A stretch of 43,530 nt of DNA from Bacteroidales bacterium (GTDB lineage: Bacteria > Bacteroidota > Bacteroidia > Bacteroidales > WCHB1-69), in assembly GCA_017525505.1 (NCBI GenBank), contig JAFXSR010000033.1, positions 1-43,530 on the forward strand, read 5' to 3'. The stretch's first letter is position 1; the number at the start of each line of letters is the position of its first letter. The notes beneath the pieces are model-generated. The model was not told the origin of the DNA and made no database searches. It worked only from the letters and a program-made list of their open reading frames with translations. Shown one piece after another: positions 8,001-16,700 of the stretch. A program made the position numbers and the translations under genes.

Positions 8001-11000
8001 TGGGAATGTCAGACGAACACCATTCGAAAGAAGTTTCGGTTGTTATTCCATCCGGTGACAACTCGGATACAAGCCTTCCAAAAGCGTCATACTGATAGCT
8101 TGTGGTCAGTCCATTGGCATCAGTTTCTGTCATTAAATTCCCCGTGGCAGGATTGTATGTCCTTGTGAATTCCGTGAAATAATCATTGGACTTGCTCGTC
8201 ACAAACCGATTGGTAACGTCATACGTATAATGGACTGTTTCGGTGGCGCAATTAGCCGCCTTGTGTTGCTTGGTAATCAACAAACCTTTATTGTTATAGG
8301 TATAAGTCAAAGTGTCGGAAAAACCACTGTTGTCACTGTTGGTGATACGGCTTAAACGACCATCTGTATAATTATACCGAGTCAAATGGTTTGCCGTGAC
8401 TCCTGGTGCGGAACCTGCCATTTCCGACACTGTACTTTCACTGTTTTTCCGGTAGCTTTGCACCCCATTGGGCAAGGTGACAACATTATAGGTAAAAGTA
8501 GTCCTTGTTCTCGTGATAAAATTCTGGGAACCGGTGATTTGGGAAACTTCTTCCGTTTGAAGCAGTTTACCGGTTTGGGGGTCATAGCCATTGGTCGTTA
8601 CACGGGTTGTCTGGTTCAGATGGTCTTCTTCGGTCACTTGCGTCGGTTGAAGTACTGTTGCCGCTGAGTGGGGATAATGAATGTAGCTGGTGGTGGTTTT
8701 CTGTATGGGAAGGTAATTGCCCTGAACATGAGTTTCTGTTTCTTTTGGCAAAAGCATACACAGGGTGGTATCGTATTCAAGAGTGGTCTCCACAGTGGTT
8801 TGTGCTGGAATATTACGGAAAGTATAATCCTTAAAGCCCAGAAAGCACCGTCTTTCGTGTGAATAGTATACATTACTGAAAACAAACGAAGAAGAAGACA
8901 TGGAGCCTAAACCATTGGAGCAGCGGACCGTGTCAGGCAAATACATCACCACCGGCTGTCTTCTGTATGTGCCATATCTCATGGTTTTGCCTGAAAACAA
9001 ACGGTAATCCACAGTCTGCTGCTTGCCAATTCCGTCCGTAACAGATGATACCAAAGGTGTTTTACGCATGCCATTGAAGTCATGAACCTGCAAATTACAC
9101 TGAGAAGAACTGGTAGGTTTGTAAACAAGAAACTCAGGAAGTTGGTCATTGTCAATGTCGCCAATAGAGTACCATCCATGATATAGCAATTCCTGATAAG
9201 AGAGTATAGCTGTTGAAAGAACGGGATAACGATATAATACCAACGAGTTGTTCACATATCCACAATTGACGTAATAGAAGCAACGCAAGTTCCCCCTAGT
9301 ATCGTAACTGAAACCTATCAAATCATCTTTGCCATCACCGTTCAAGTCAAGTACCAAGGGTTGTATATTGATGAAAAGATTTTGATAGTTATAATTATTA
9401 TTATCGTAACTTGTAGCAACAGAAGTTGGAAATTTGTAATTGGAGCCGAAAGAGACGCTATAGCCGTTATTATCCCATAAAAGATCGCTCACTCCATCCC
9501 CGTTGAAATCTCCCACAGTTATAGCGCCATCCACATTACTGTTGAACTCATAATGTCTTAATACCAAATTTTCACTTTCAATATCGTATCCATATATGTA
9601 ATAGTATCCTGGATTGGATAATGATAATACCATAACATCCACTTTCCCGTCACCATTGAAATCACCAAATTTCGGTTCTCCTGAACTAATGGTGGCTGTA
9701 AAATCACAGGTTTCCCCTTTGATTCTTAACTTGTTGCCATCATACCAAACTATGGCTTCCTCCTTTCCGTCTCCCGTGATATCCGCAGTATATATATGAT
9801 TAAACTGGTCGTTGATATTAAATTCTAAAAAAGTGGTGGTATCAAGATTAGATTGTGACTGAAAATTTGTTTGTTTGACCAAAATTCTATTATTTTTGCT
9901 GAAAACTGTCAGCAATTGGCTGTAACCACTTCCATAAAGATCTATACTTACACATTCCTTAATCTGGTACTGTGACATAGGAGGAAGCGTGATATTATTC
10001 GTGTTGGACAAATATACAATTTGCGAACCATTTCCCCATTCCACAATGTCACAGGCACCGTCATTGTTGAAATCACCTGTTATATGAGACCTTGGAGACA
10101 AGGTGGAATAATTGTAGATGCCGGGGTTGGTGACTATTGATGTATCCATTGTTGTTGGCGGATACCAGTCGATGACAGTGGAGTTCAGTTGTGTCCCGTC
10201 ATTCCCATATAAAACCACTTCCTTTAACAAAGGAATGCTTTCAGTGTTCGTGTTAAAGTTATATGTATAGTCATAATTGAACACATATCTTCTGACAACT
10301 GCATTATTATATTTTACAGTTATCTGCCTTAACAGCTTATGGTGTTTTATCTCATAACCGCCAATAAAAGTAGATTGAAGATGGTCATAATCATCATACT
10401 CAAAATGCACTGCACAGGATGGTTTAATTCCAGAATATCCGTAGAATATAGAAGTAATCCATAGTTCACTATTTGCCTGATCATAGTTATATCTGATTTC
10501 ATTCCCGTCAATGTCTGTCGCCTTTGTTATCAGCCAGTTCACTGTCTTACCATTCACCAATTGGCGGGCATTAATTCCGTTTCCATATTGTATAATTGTC
10601 CCTTCTTCAGTTGTAGCAGTAAAGTATCCAGGTTGGCCATTCGTGACCAGAAGTGCTTTCACCCTTGTGTAATTCTCAATTTCTGGTGCATATTGTGCGT
10701 TGCTGGCAATATAGGAACCTGTTCCTATCCTCATCAAACGCGTACCGTCCATGGAAAACCTGTCAGAGGTGTCCAAACGCACATTGTTATGTTTCCCGTC
10801 ATGATAGACAGTTTGGCCAGACCTTCCTATTACCGAAATACCGTTCAATGACCATTTGGCTCCTAATATACCTGTTTCAGCAAGACTGTTGTATGACACA
10901 GACAAAACAGGTTGAAAATCGCCAGGGCCGGGAACAACCTCAATAGGAATCGTATAAGAGACACTGCCCAAAGGTGACACTTGCATGTCCCCTTCTATGC

Positions 11001-11082
11001 TTCCAACTGGCAGTGTCGGGTTTTGACTATGTAATATGCCTGTACAGAACAAAAAAATCAAAATGAAGTATATTTTTCTCAT
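5077..11082 (-). CDS. Giant RHS/SpvB-type polymorphic toxin-like protein with variable C-terminal tip
   Basis: 2001 residues. Order: signal peptide (1-19); SpvB/TcB-like N-terminal domain (about 20-330, VSPLGSVSYTIPIEVVPGPG); FG-GAP/VCBS-like calcium loops near 336, 474, 524, 577 and 642 (DFNNDGACD, DFNGDGKVD, DFNGDGVSD, DLNGDGKDD, DIDNDQLPE); a long YD-repeat region (about 850-1600, for example NGLTTSYQYDAFGRLVSE); the RHS-associated core (about 1660-1706, GRLYDPVIGRFFSPDNF and NPLAYVDPSGE). Next comes a Gly/Ala-rich hydrophobic stretch (about 1710-1828), then a 170-residue tip of unknown family ending in IANILGIVNY. In this family the YD repeats form a shell that encloses the toxic tip. The tip is more AT-rich than the shell, as expected for exchangeable tips. 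It follows the T9SS-domain gene by 6 bases. The tip's activity is not recognisable. Confidence 0.9.
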   Translation of the reverse strand: MRKIYFILIFLFCTGILHSQNPTLPVGSIEGDMQVSPLGSVSYTIPIEVVPGPGDFQPVLSVSYNSLAETGILGAKWSLNGISVIGRSGQTVYHDGKHNNVRLDTSDRFSMDGTRLMRIGTGSYIASNAQYAPEIENYTRVKALLVTNGQPGYFTATTEEGTIIQYGNGINARQLVNGKTVNWLITKATDIDGNEIRYNYDQANSELWITSIFYGYSGIKPSCAVHFEYDDYDHLQSTFIGGYEIKHHKLLRQITVKYNNAVVRRYVFNYDYTYNFNTNTESIPLLKEVVLYGNDGTQLNSTVIDWYPPTTMDTSIVTNPGIYNYSTLSPRSHITGDFNNDGACDIVEWGNGSQIVYLSNTNNITLPPMSQYQIKECVSIDLYGSGYSQLLTVFSKNNRILVKQTNFQSQSNLDTTTFLEFNINDQFNHIYTADITGDGKEEAIVWYDGNKLRIKGETCDFTATISSGEPKFGDFNGDGKVDVMVLSLSNPGYYYIYGYDIESENLVLRHYEFNSNVDGAITVGDFNGDGVSDLLWDNNGYSVSFGSNYKFPTSVATSYDNNNYNYQNLFINIQPLVLDLNGDGKDDLIGFSYDTRGNLRCFYYVNCGYVNNSLVLYRYPVLSTAILSYQELLYHGWYSIGDIDNDQLPEFLVYKPTSSSQCNLQVHDFNGMRKTPLVSSVTDGIGKQQTVDYRLFSGKTMRYGTYRRQPVVMYLPDTVRCSNGLGSMSSSSFVFSNVYYSHERRCFLGFKDYTFRNIPAQTTVETTLEYDTTLCMLLPKETETHVQGNYLPIQKTTTSYIHYPHSAATVLQPTQVTEEDHLNQTTRVTTNGYDPQTGKLLQTEEVSQITGSQNFITRTRTTFTYNVVTLPNGVQSYRKNSESTVSEMAGSAPGVTANHLTRYNYTDGRLSRITNSDNSGFSDTLTYTYNNKGLLITKQHKAANCATETVHYTYDVTNRFVTSKSNDYFTEFTRTYNPATGNLMTETDANGLTTSYQYDAFGRLVSELSPDGITTETSFEWCSSDIPNSKYRQKTTSPGAPTAYVYYDVLGREICNQSGSIRSDIRYNVLGQIEKKSFPYNVSSTESEKIWHNYQYDLYGRISAETAPYTNLSYSYSARQETVHDNIRNNDHVKLKDAAGRLVQSTDPGGTINYGYRYVSDNNQVRTENTINAVGATTTVISDLRGNRLSITEPDAGEVSSVYDNFGRLVSQTDAREVTTTFTYDLLNRIVRKQFAGDGDTLTHTFTYDSLDAANVWKGAMMEARINPANAVTYHYDNLGRAIEKITRIEGEDFSFGYTYDSLSRNIITTYPNSFAIQYNYDNESRVNAILDNTTQSKLYKVRDRDQLQRAKIIVYGNETGSQYYRNDYGNIIRIRQGYTYLPENGDLLDRDSLIFEEQPFINTEYSELCYTYNNAGLMSSRKDSVTRFREIFEYDNLDRLTAFTIANADSSVFEYHTTSFADNGNIMANSHIGTYSYDSDKPHAVTGITLDSAHAHAISAAQCDVHYNLFNQPDTITEGQWQLILYYGPDLTRWKTVLKKNGNVVETHWYVGDSYEKVTNNGSTVHHNIVSGEENAKVICRQGYGSNAYYYVYPDILGSWCVISGQSKRLSRSIHFDPWGNPRKFNNWTLVDSTALANTILPARGFTGHEHLQRFNIINMKGRLYDPVIGRFFSPDNFVQLPDFTQNYNRYSYCLNNPLAYVDPSGEFFWIPIVVGAAIGMAQGAIMASQNANSAGEWVGYILGGGAIGALSGLAGVGIGQALASAEIGGVVGGGIAGAATGAISGFSNGLTFSLISGASFDQAMKNAGKQCLIGLGTGAFLGAIGGGIQAYMEHKNIWLGKEIAMGRTEWSFRNTDLEPTHYFCKTQKNTGINYHKISDIEKYRIKNMSNYASLKQEIDNYLYVEKDINKIYVGNMKGRGLLQYKGYVENGYSLIIKFDDQIVEYLPSSYYSEWMTLNIPSGTQYVYFSLEGNYPFYFNKASGWTTYPFIANILGIVNY

Positions 11083-11088
11083 GATTGT

Positions 11089-11550
11089 TTATCGTTTGAT
11101 GATTTTCCACTCTTCGTTTTTCTTGTTGATATTCAGTCTGAGGATATACATTCCTGGCGGGAAATCAGAAAGATCAAAAATGTTGTGATACTCTGAAATT
11201 CTGAAATTCCGCAATAGGACGCCATTAGAATTATAAAGATCCGCTATACCTTGTAAGGGTTCTGTCATATCCTCAATGTCAAGTTGTATCTGTCCGCTTG
11301 TGGGATTGGGATATATTTTGCATGAATAAGAACAAACCTGTTCTTGAAAATAGTTAGCTGAAGTTTCTTCTGTTTGTTGACGGAGATTTTTTAAGGTATT
11401 TGCGGATATTACCAAAACTTTTCGACAAATCCGGTTACCACTTGCATCATACGAATATTCTCGCTGAAGTGGCGTTTGGGATAAACATGCGAAGGTTATG
11501 CACAACGCTAATGTTGTCAGTACGCCTTTTTTATTCTTATTGTAAGACAT
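11089..11550 (-). CDS. Small secreted protein: one YD motif plus T9SS type A sorting domain
   Basis: 153 residues. Signal peptide (TTLALCITFACLSQ), then a single RHS-like YD motif (REYSYDASGNRICRKVL), a linker, and from about residue 78 a type A T9SS sorting domain: KIYPNPTSGQIQLDIED, a core with YNSNGVLLRNF, and FPPGMYILRLN ending in EEWKIIKR. Such domains direct proteins across the outer membrane by the type IX system and are then removed or used for attachment. The gene lies 6 bases before the RHS gene, which has no such domain. It could be the secretion or anchoring partner of the RHS shell, or a reduced RHS relic; the sequence cannot decide. Confidence 0.8.
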   Translation of the reverse strand: MSYNKNKKGVLTTLALCITFACLSQTPLQREYSYDASGNRICRKVLVISANTLKNLRQQTEETSANYFQEQVCSYSCKIYPNPTSGQIQLDIEDMTEPLQGIADLYNSNGVLLRNFRISEYHNIFDLSDFPPGMYILRLNINKKNEEWKIIKR

Positions 11551-11573
11551 GACCGTTATTTTTAAGGGTGATT

Positions 11574-12086
11574 TTAATTGTTTGTATAATACGCAGAATT
11601 GCTGTAAAATAAATTGGTAAACGTGAACTGCCGGGTGGTGCTATCACGAAAAACCAACTGGGCGGGGATGTTCAGCCACACCTCGTTGTTCTTCTCATCG
11701 TACTCCACAAACAACGACCTCGACGGCATGTTAAAGAAGTCTTCGTTGGTCAATCCAAAGGTGTCGGTGGTAACGATATAAGCAGAATTGCCGCTACTAT
11801 ACAAGCTTACATTGGAGGAAACCCTGCAAGCATTGCCGTATCCTTGGCAGTCACAGTGAACTAATTTTCCGTTGATAATAATGCAACCATCACAACTTGA
11901 TGCCTCATGTCCCATATCTGATACAATAATGTAATTCTGGGAGGTCTTTGACTCTTTGTTTACCGCTTTTGCATAATTGGTTTCACGCAATGGACGATTG
12001 GTTGATTCTTTCTGACAAGAGATTCCTATACAGGAAACAATCATAATTATTGACATTGACTTAAAAAAAACATGTAAAAATTTCAT
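11574..12086 (-). CDS. Uncharacterised lipoprotein, first gene of the RHS operon
   Basis: 170 residues with a lipoprotein-type leader; the best lipobox is IVSC at C19, with C24 a second candidate. The mature part has a Cys-rich centre (SSCDGCIIINGKLVHCDCQG, then NACRV) followed by a beta-rich domain (SLFVEYDEKNNEVWLNIPAQ). It is first in the minus-strand series, 23 bases before the T9SS-domain gene and 22 bases after a -7 box. A role as an envelope accessory of the RHS system is plausible from position only. Family not recognised. Confidence 0.65.
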   Translation of the reverse strand: MKFLHVFFKSMSIIMIVSCIGISCQKESTNRPLRETNYAKAVNKESKTSQNYIIVSDMGHEASSCDGCIIINGKLVHCDCQGYGNACRVSSNVSLYSSGNSAYIVTTDTFGLTNEDFFNMPSRSLFVEYDEKNNEVWLNIPAQLVFRDSTTRQFTFTNLFYSNSAYYTNN

Positions 12087-12107
12087 AGTTATGAGGATTA
12101 GTTTGTT

Positions 12108-12116
12108 ACAAAATTA
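12108..12116 (-). promoter_or_regulatory. -7 box of the RHS operon
   Basis: TAATTTTGT on the minus strand, 22 bases before the ATG of the lipoprotein gene. The 297-base gap 12087-12383 is otherwise very AT-rich and contains the divergent promoter of the LytTR gene. No certain LytTR-type direct repeats could be picked out by eye. Confidence 0.5.
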
Positions 12117-12359
12117 CAAGTTTTTTTCTTGAAAAATTTGTTTTTAACAAACACACCTCATTTTATGACGAATCAATTAAAATGAAATAATGAAAATTTA
12201 ACATATAAAATTTAAGATTGTAATTTTCAATATCTTATATTATTCCAAAATATTCTAATTCTTTTTATTTCTGCCTAGGTAAAAGGACAAAATTTATGAT
12301 ATAATAGAGTTAAACTAATGAAAAAAAGAAAAAAATGCCTATAACAATGTTTTTTTTCT

Positions 12360-12368
12360 TATCTTTGC
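12360..12368 (+). promoter_or_regulatory. -7 box of the LytTR regulator gene
   Basis: TATCTTTGC matches the Bacteroidetes consensus TAnnTTTG. It ends 16 bases before the ATG at 12384, leaving a very short leader. Confidence 0.6.
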
Positions 12369-12383
12369 ATCAAAAAACATGTT

Positions 12384-13493
12384 ATGAAAAGTCGGGTTGA
12401 AGCAATCAGGGTTTTTCTGCCTCATTTTTTCGTCTGCTTGTTGATTATATATTTTTTCGGATTCAATTGCCGTTTGCGCCCTGCCGCTTGTTCAGCGCTA
12501 TACAAAGAGTATATTACAGGAATCATTGTTCTTGCCGCAATTTATTTGAATTATCTCCTTCTGTTTCCAAAACTATATGAGCAACGCCGATTTATCGCTT
12601 ATTGGCTTTGCACTATTGGAAGTGCTGTTATGTCTGGGATTCTGGAGATGCTTTTAGTTTATCCCCAATTGTACGAACGCTATGTCATGTATTTTGACTC
12701 TGCTTCTATTGTAGAAGCTTTGGTGATGGACTTCATATACGTAATCATCCGCAATGGAGGACTTATACTGTTAGCCTATACTTTAAATGACATCGGTTAC
12801 TTGAAGAAACAGGATCAGGAGAAAATGTCGCTTATAAGCAACCTCTATGGTTTTTTTGATGTGAAAGATTCTTATAACAAAACAACACTTGTCAATATTG
12901 AAAATATATATTATTGTTATCAAGAAAAAAACATTACCAACATTTATACTCTTGATGGAAAACGTTATATTCGTTACTGCTCCCTGAACAAAATGGAGGA
13001 GATGCTGAAACCATACGAATTTGTCAGGGTCTCACGAGACACAATTGTATCTATACCCCATATTATCAAATACGCCAATAGTCAAGTAGAAATGCAAAAG
13101 CTGCCAAACTTCACAAAGACTGTAGTATTTCAAGTGGGAGACAATTATGTTGAACAAGTGGAAAAAACACTGCTACAAGGGTTTGATGCAAAGTCTTTGC
13201 CCTGCATAAAAAATAGTAAAAAGTCAACAGAGAAAAAAAGAATATACAGAAAAAGGAATGAAACTCACCAAGATAAAACAATTGGAGAATATTTCGAACA
13301 AAACCCGAAATTAATGGCTGTGTATCAATATATTGAAAGCCAACCTGATTGCAAAGTCAATGACATCAGCAACACCTGCCGCTTGCCCCAAGGCACTGTC
13401 AGACGCTATATCGGTTTTTTGATGGACAAGCGTCTTATCAAACACACTGGCAGCAGACGGTATGGCGGATACAGCGTCGTCGGTCAGGATTAA
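12384..13493 (+). CDS. Membrane-anchored LytTR DNA-binding protein with C-terminal winged helix
   Basis: 369 residues. Four predicted membrane helices lie in residues 10-130 (FFVCLLIIYFFGF; GIIVLAAIYLNYLLLF; FIAYWLCTIGSAVMSGILEM; FIYVIIRNGGLILLAY), laid out like the sensor part of Bacteroidetes LytS-type kinases but without a kinase domain. A LytTR domain follows (about 165-250: VNIENIYYCYQEKNITNIYT, then MEEMLKPYEFVRVSRDTIVS). After a Lys/Arg-rich linker comes a winged-helix-like segment (about 300-369: VYQYIESQPDCKVNDISNTC, then LPQGTVRRYIGFLMDKRLIK). It is transcribed away from the RHS operon across a shared 297-base gap, which makes it the likely regulator. Two DNA-binding modules on one membrane protein is unusual. 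Confidence 0.8.
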   Translation: MKSRVEAIRVFLPHFFVCLLIIYFFGFNCRLRPAACSALYKEYITGIIVLAAIYLNYLLLFPKLYEQRRFIAYWLCTIGSAVMSGILEMLLVYPQLYERYVMYFDSASIVEALVMDFIYVIIRNGGLILLAYTLNDIGYLKKQDQEKMSLISNLYGFFDVKDSYNKTTLVNIENIYYCYQEKNITNIYTLDGKRYIRYCSLNKMEEMLKPYEFVRVSRDTIVSIPHIIKYANSQVEMQKLPNFTKTVVFQVGDNYVEQVEKTLLQGFDAKSLPCIKNSKKSTEKKRIYRKRNETHQDKTIGEYFEQNPKLMAVYQYIESQPDCKVNDISNTCRLPQGTVRRYIGFLMDKRLIKHTGSRRYGGYSVVGQD

Positions 13494-13535
13494 CCTGTAT
13501 ATCAATCCACCATCCTGTAATCTTGTAATCAACAC

Positions 13536-13656
13536 CTCTCCCCTCGAATGAAGTGAGACTCCCCCTCATGCGAAGCATGACTCCCCTTGAGGGCACAGCC
13601 CGAGACTCCCCTTTGGACGAAGTCCACTCCCCTCGAGCACGAAGTGCGAAACTCCC
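13536..13656. repeat. Array of five ~23-base units, each a small hairpin with a different stem
   Basis: Between the convergent LytTR and purL genes. Units share the spacer ACTCCCC and a GAA or ACA loop, but the stems vary while staying complementary: TCATGC/GCATGA (13566-13580), GGGC/GCCC (13591-13601), TGGAC/GTCCA (13614-13626), GCAC/GTGC (13637-13647); the first unit, centred near 13551, pairs poorly. Centres are 22-24 bases apart. No ORF of note runs through it. Confidence 0.75.
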
Positions 13657-13669
13657 CCTAATTATAATT

Positions 13670-13724
13670 GGCACATTAGCACATTGAAAATTGGCACATT
13701 AACTAATTAACTAATTTGCTAATT
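13670..13724. repeat. Octamer array (GGCACATT / AACTAATT type) ending inside purL
   Basis: Successive units GGCACATT, AGCACATT, GAAAATT (7 bases), GGCACATT, AACTAATT, AACTAATT, TGCTAATT. The last unit contains the purL stop codon. The same words on the opposite strand form the array at 36144-36175. Confidence 0.7.
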
Positions 13725-16700
13725 CAAAAAGTATTTCACCGCATTGCTGAAGATATCCTGCGTCTTGTTGCCTGGGATGTTCTTGTAGAGGTTGTCGCCT
13801 TTGCGCTCGCTGTGGCCCATCTTGCCCAATATGCGTCCGCAGTCGGAAACAATACCCTCAATGGCATAGCTGGAGCCGTTGGGATTGTCGTACTTGTTCA
13901 TGCTGGCATGTCCTTCAAAATCACAGTATTGGAAGGCCACTTGTCCGTTGGCAAACAAGTCCTGCGCCATCTTTTCCGACACCACAAACTTGCCTTCGCC
14001 ATGGCTGATGGCCACACGGTGAACCTCGCCTTCCTTGAAGGAGCTGAGCCAGGGCGAATGGTTGGAAGCCACCACTGTTTTGGTGATGTGCGACAGGTGG
14101 CGGTTGATGTCGTTACGGTATAGGGTGGGGGATTCAGCTGTCACTTGTCCGATTTTGCCGTAAGGCAGCAATCCCGATTTCACCAATGCCTGGAAACCGT
14201 TGCAAATACCCAAAATCAGGCAATCTCTGTCAAGCAGTTTTTCTATGGATGCTTTGATTTTCTCGTTGTTCAACACATTGGCAATGAACTTGCCGCTGCC
14301 GTCAGGTTCGTCACCGGAGCTGAAACCACCGCACAGAGCCAAGATATGAGCATTGTCAATCTTTTGGGACAACTCATCGATGGAATCATTGATTTCTTTT
14401 TCGTTGAGGTTGCGGAAGACAAAGATTTCAGGCTCCGCACCAGCGTCTTTGAAGGCTTTGGCGGTGTCGTAGTCGCAGTTGCTGCCCGGGAAAACGGGAA
14501 TGATAACCTTTACCTTGTCGGTTTTGGGCGGGTGCAGCTCGCGGCGCACCACTTTGGCATTCTGGGCTTCCACCTTGGGCATGCTCTCGCTGTTGATTTT
14601 CACTTCAGGATAAATAGCGTCATAGGTGCCGCGCCATGCCGCCAAGCATTTCGCCTTGTCAATTTCTGTGCCGTTAATGATGAATTTGTCGCTTACACAG
14701 CCCAATTCAACAGCGTATTCGGAATCCAGTTTTTCATTGGTCTCTACCACAAAACTGCCATAGCCATAATCGAATACAGGCAGGTTGGTGTGGATGTCAA
14801 AGCCCAAGTCGTTGCCGAAACTCATCTTGCAAAGGGATTCGATGAGGCCGCCAAACTGCAGGGTGTAGCAGGAAATGATCTTGCCGGCATGAATCTGCTC
14901 GTGCACATAGTCGAAAATCTGTTTCACTCGTTCGATGTTCGGTCTATGGTTGTCATCTATAACATTGTTAATGAGATAGATATGATTTCCTTTTTGCTTG
15001 AATTCTGGAGAGATGACCTTGTTGGCATTTTCGGTGACAATGCCGAAGGAAACTAGGGTTGGGGGTACATTCATTTTTTTGAAAGTACCGCTCATGGAGT
15101 CCTTGCCGCCAATTGAGGGCAGATGGAAAGCGTTTTGCATGTAAACCGCACCTAAGAGAGCAGCGAAAGGTTTACCCCATTTGGTCGTGTCCTTGCCTAA
15201 TTTCTCGAAGTATTCCTGGAAAGTAAAGCGGATTTTTTTGTAATCGCCGCCCACAGCCACAATCTTGGCCATGGATTCCAGGATGGCGTAGATAGCCCCG
15301 TGGAAAGGCGAAAATGAGGCAATATAGGGGTTATAACCAAAGGCCAGGATGCTGGCGGTGTTGGTATGTCCATGCAGCACGGGAAGTTTCTGCACGCCGG
15401 CCTGGCTTTCCGTCAGCTGGTGCTTGCCACCAAAGGGCATCAACACGGTGGATGCTCCGATGGTGGAGTCGAACATCTCTATCAAACCTTTTTGCGAGGC
15501 CACATTGGGGGAAGCCAGGTGTTGGGCCACAGTTTCAGTGGTAATGGCCTGGTTGGCGCTTGCTTCCGGAACTCTCATCGGGAATTCACCCTCAATCTTA
15601 GGTATCACCACATCGGTCTTTTGGCGGTAGCCGTTGGTATTGATGAAATCGCGGGACAAATCCACAATGTTTTTGCCTCTCCATTGGATGGTAAGTCTGT
15701 TGTTGTCAGTTACTTTGGCAATGATGGTAGCCTCAATGTTCTCTTGGCGGCAGTATTCGAAGAACTGATCCACATCTTTAGGATCCACCACCACGCTCAT
15801 ACGTTCTTGCGATTCGCTGATAGCTAATTCTGTTCCGTTCAGGCCTTTGTATTTGGTCTTCACCGCATCCAGATCGATGAGCAGCCCGTCGGCCAACTCA
15901 CCGATAGCCACACTTACGCCGCCAGCGCCAAAGTCGTTGGATTTCTTAATCAATCGGGTGACTTCGGGTTTGCGGAAAAGGTGCTGGATTTTGCGTTCTT
16001 CGGGTGCGTTGCCTTTTTGCACCTCAGCGGCACAAACTTCTAATGAGGCTTCGGTATGTTCTTTTGATGAGCCTGTGGCGCCACCGATACCGTCGCGGCC
16101 GGTACGACCGCCGAACATGATGATGATGTCACCGGGTTGAGGTTGTTCGCGTCTTACGCCATCGGCGGGAACCGCACCTACAACCGCGCCGATTTCCAAA
16201 CGTTTGGCCTTGTAGCCCTCATGGTAGATCTCGCGTACATGGGTGGTGGCCAAGCCTATCTGATTGCCGTAGGACGAATAGCCGGCAGCGGCGCTCTTGG
16301 AGATGACCCGCTGTGGCAGTTTGCCTTCCATGGTCTGGCTGACGGGTTCGTTGATGTTGCCTGCTCCGGTGACACGCATGGCCTGATACACATAGCTTCT
16401 GCCGCTCAGCGGGTCGCGGATGGCGCCGCCCACGCAAGTGGCTGCTCCGCCGAAAGGCTCTATCTCGGTGGGATGGTTGTGTGTCTCGTTCTTGAACATC
16501 AGCAGCCATTTCTCGATTTTGCCATCTACATCCACATCCACAAATACACTGCAGGCGTTGTTTTCTTCCGACACCTCCATATCGTCGAGGTTGCCGAGTT
16601 TGCGCTCGTTCTTGCCGCAAATGGTGGCCATGTCCATCAAGGTGATGGGCTTTCTGCCGCCATGCACATTGTTACGAATCTGAATGTATTGATAGAAAGC

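Noticed and set aside
13536..13656. CRISPR array
   Set aside because: Units are only 22-24 bases, the conserved part is a 7-base spacer word and the variable part is self-complementary; there are no cas genes.
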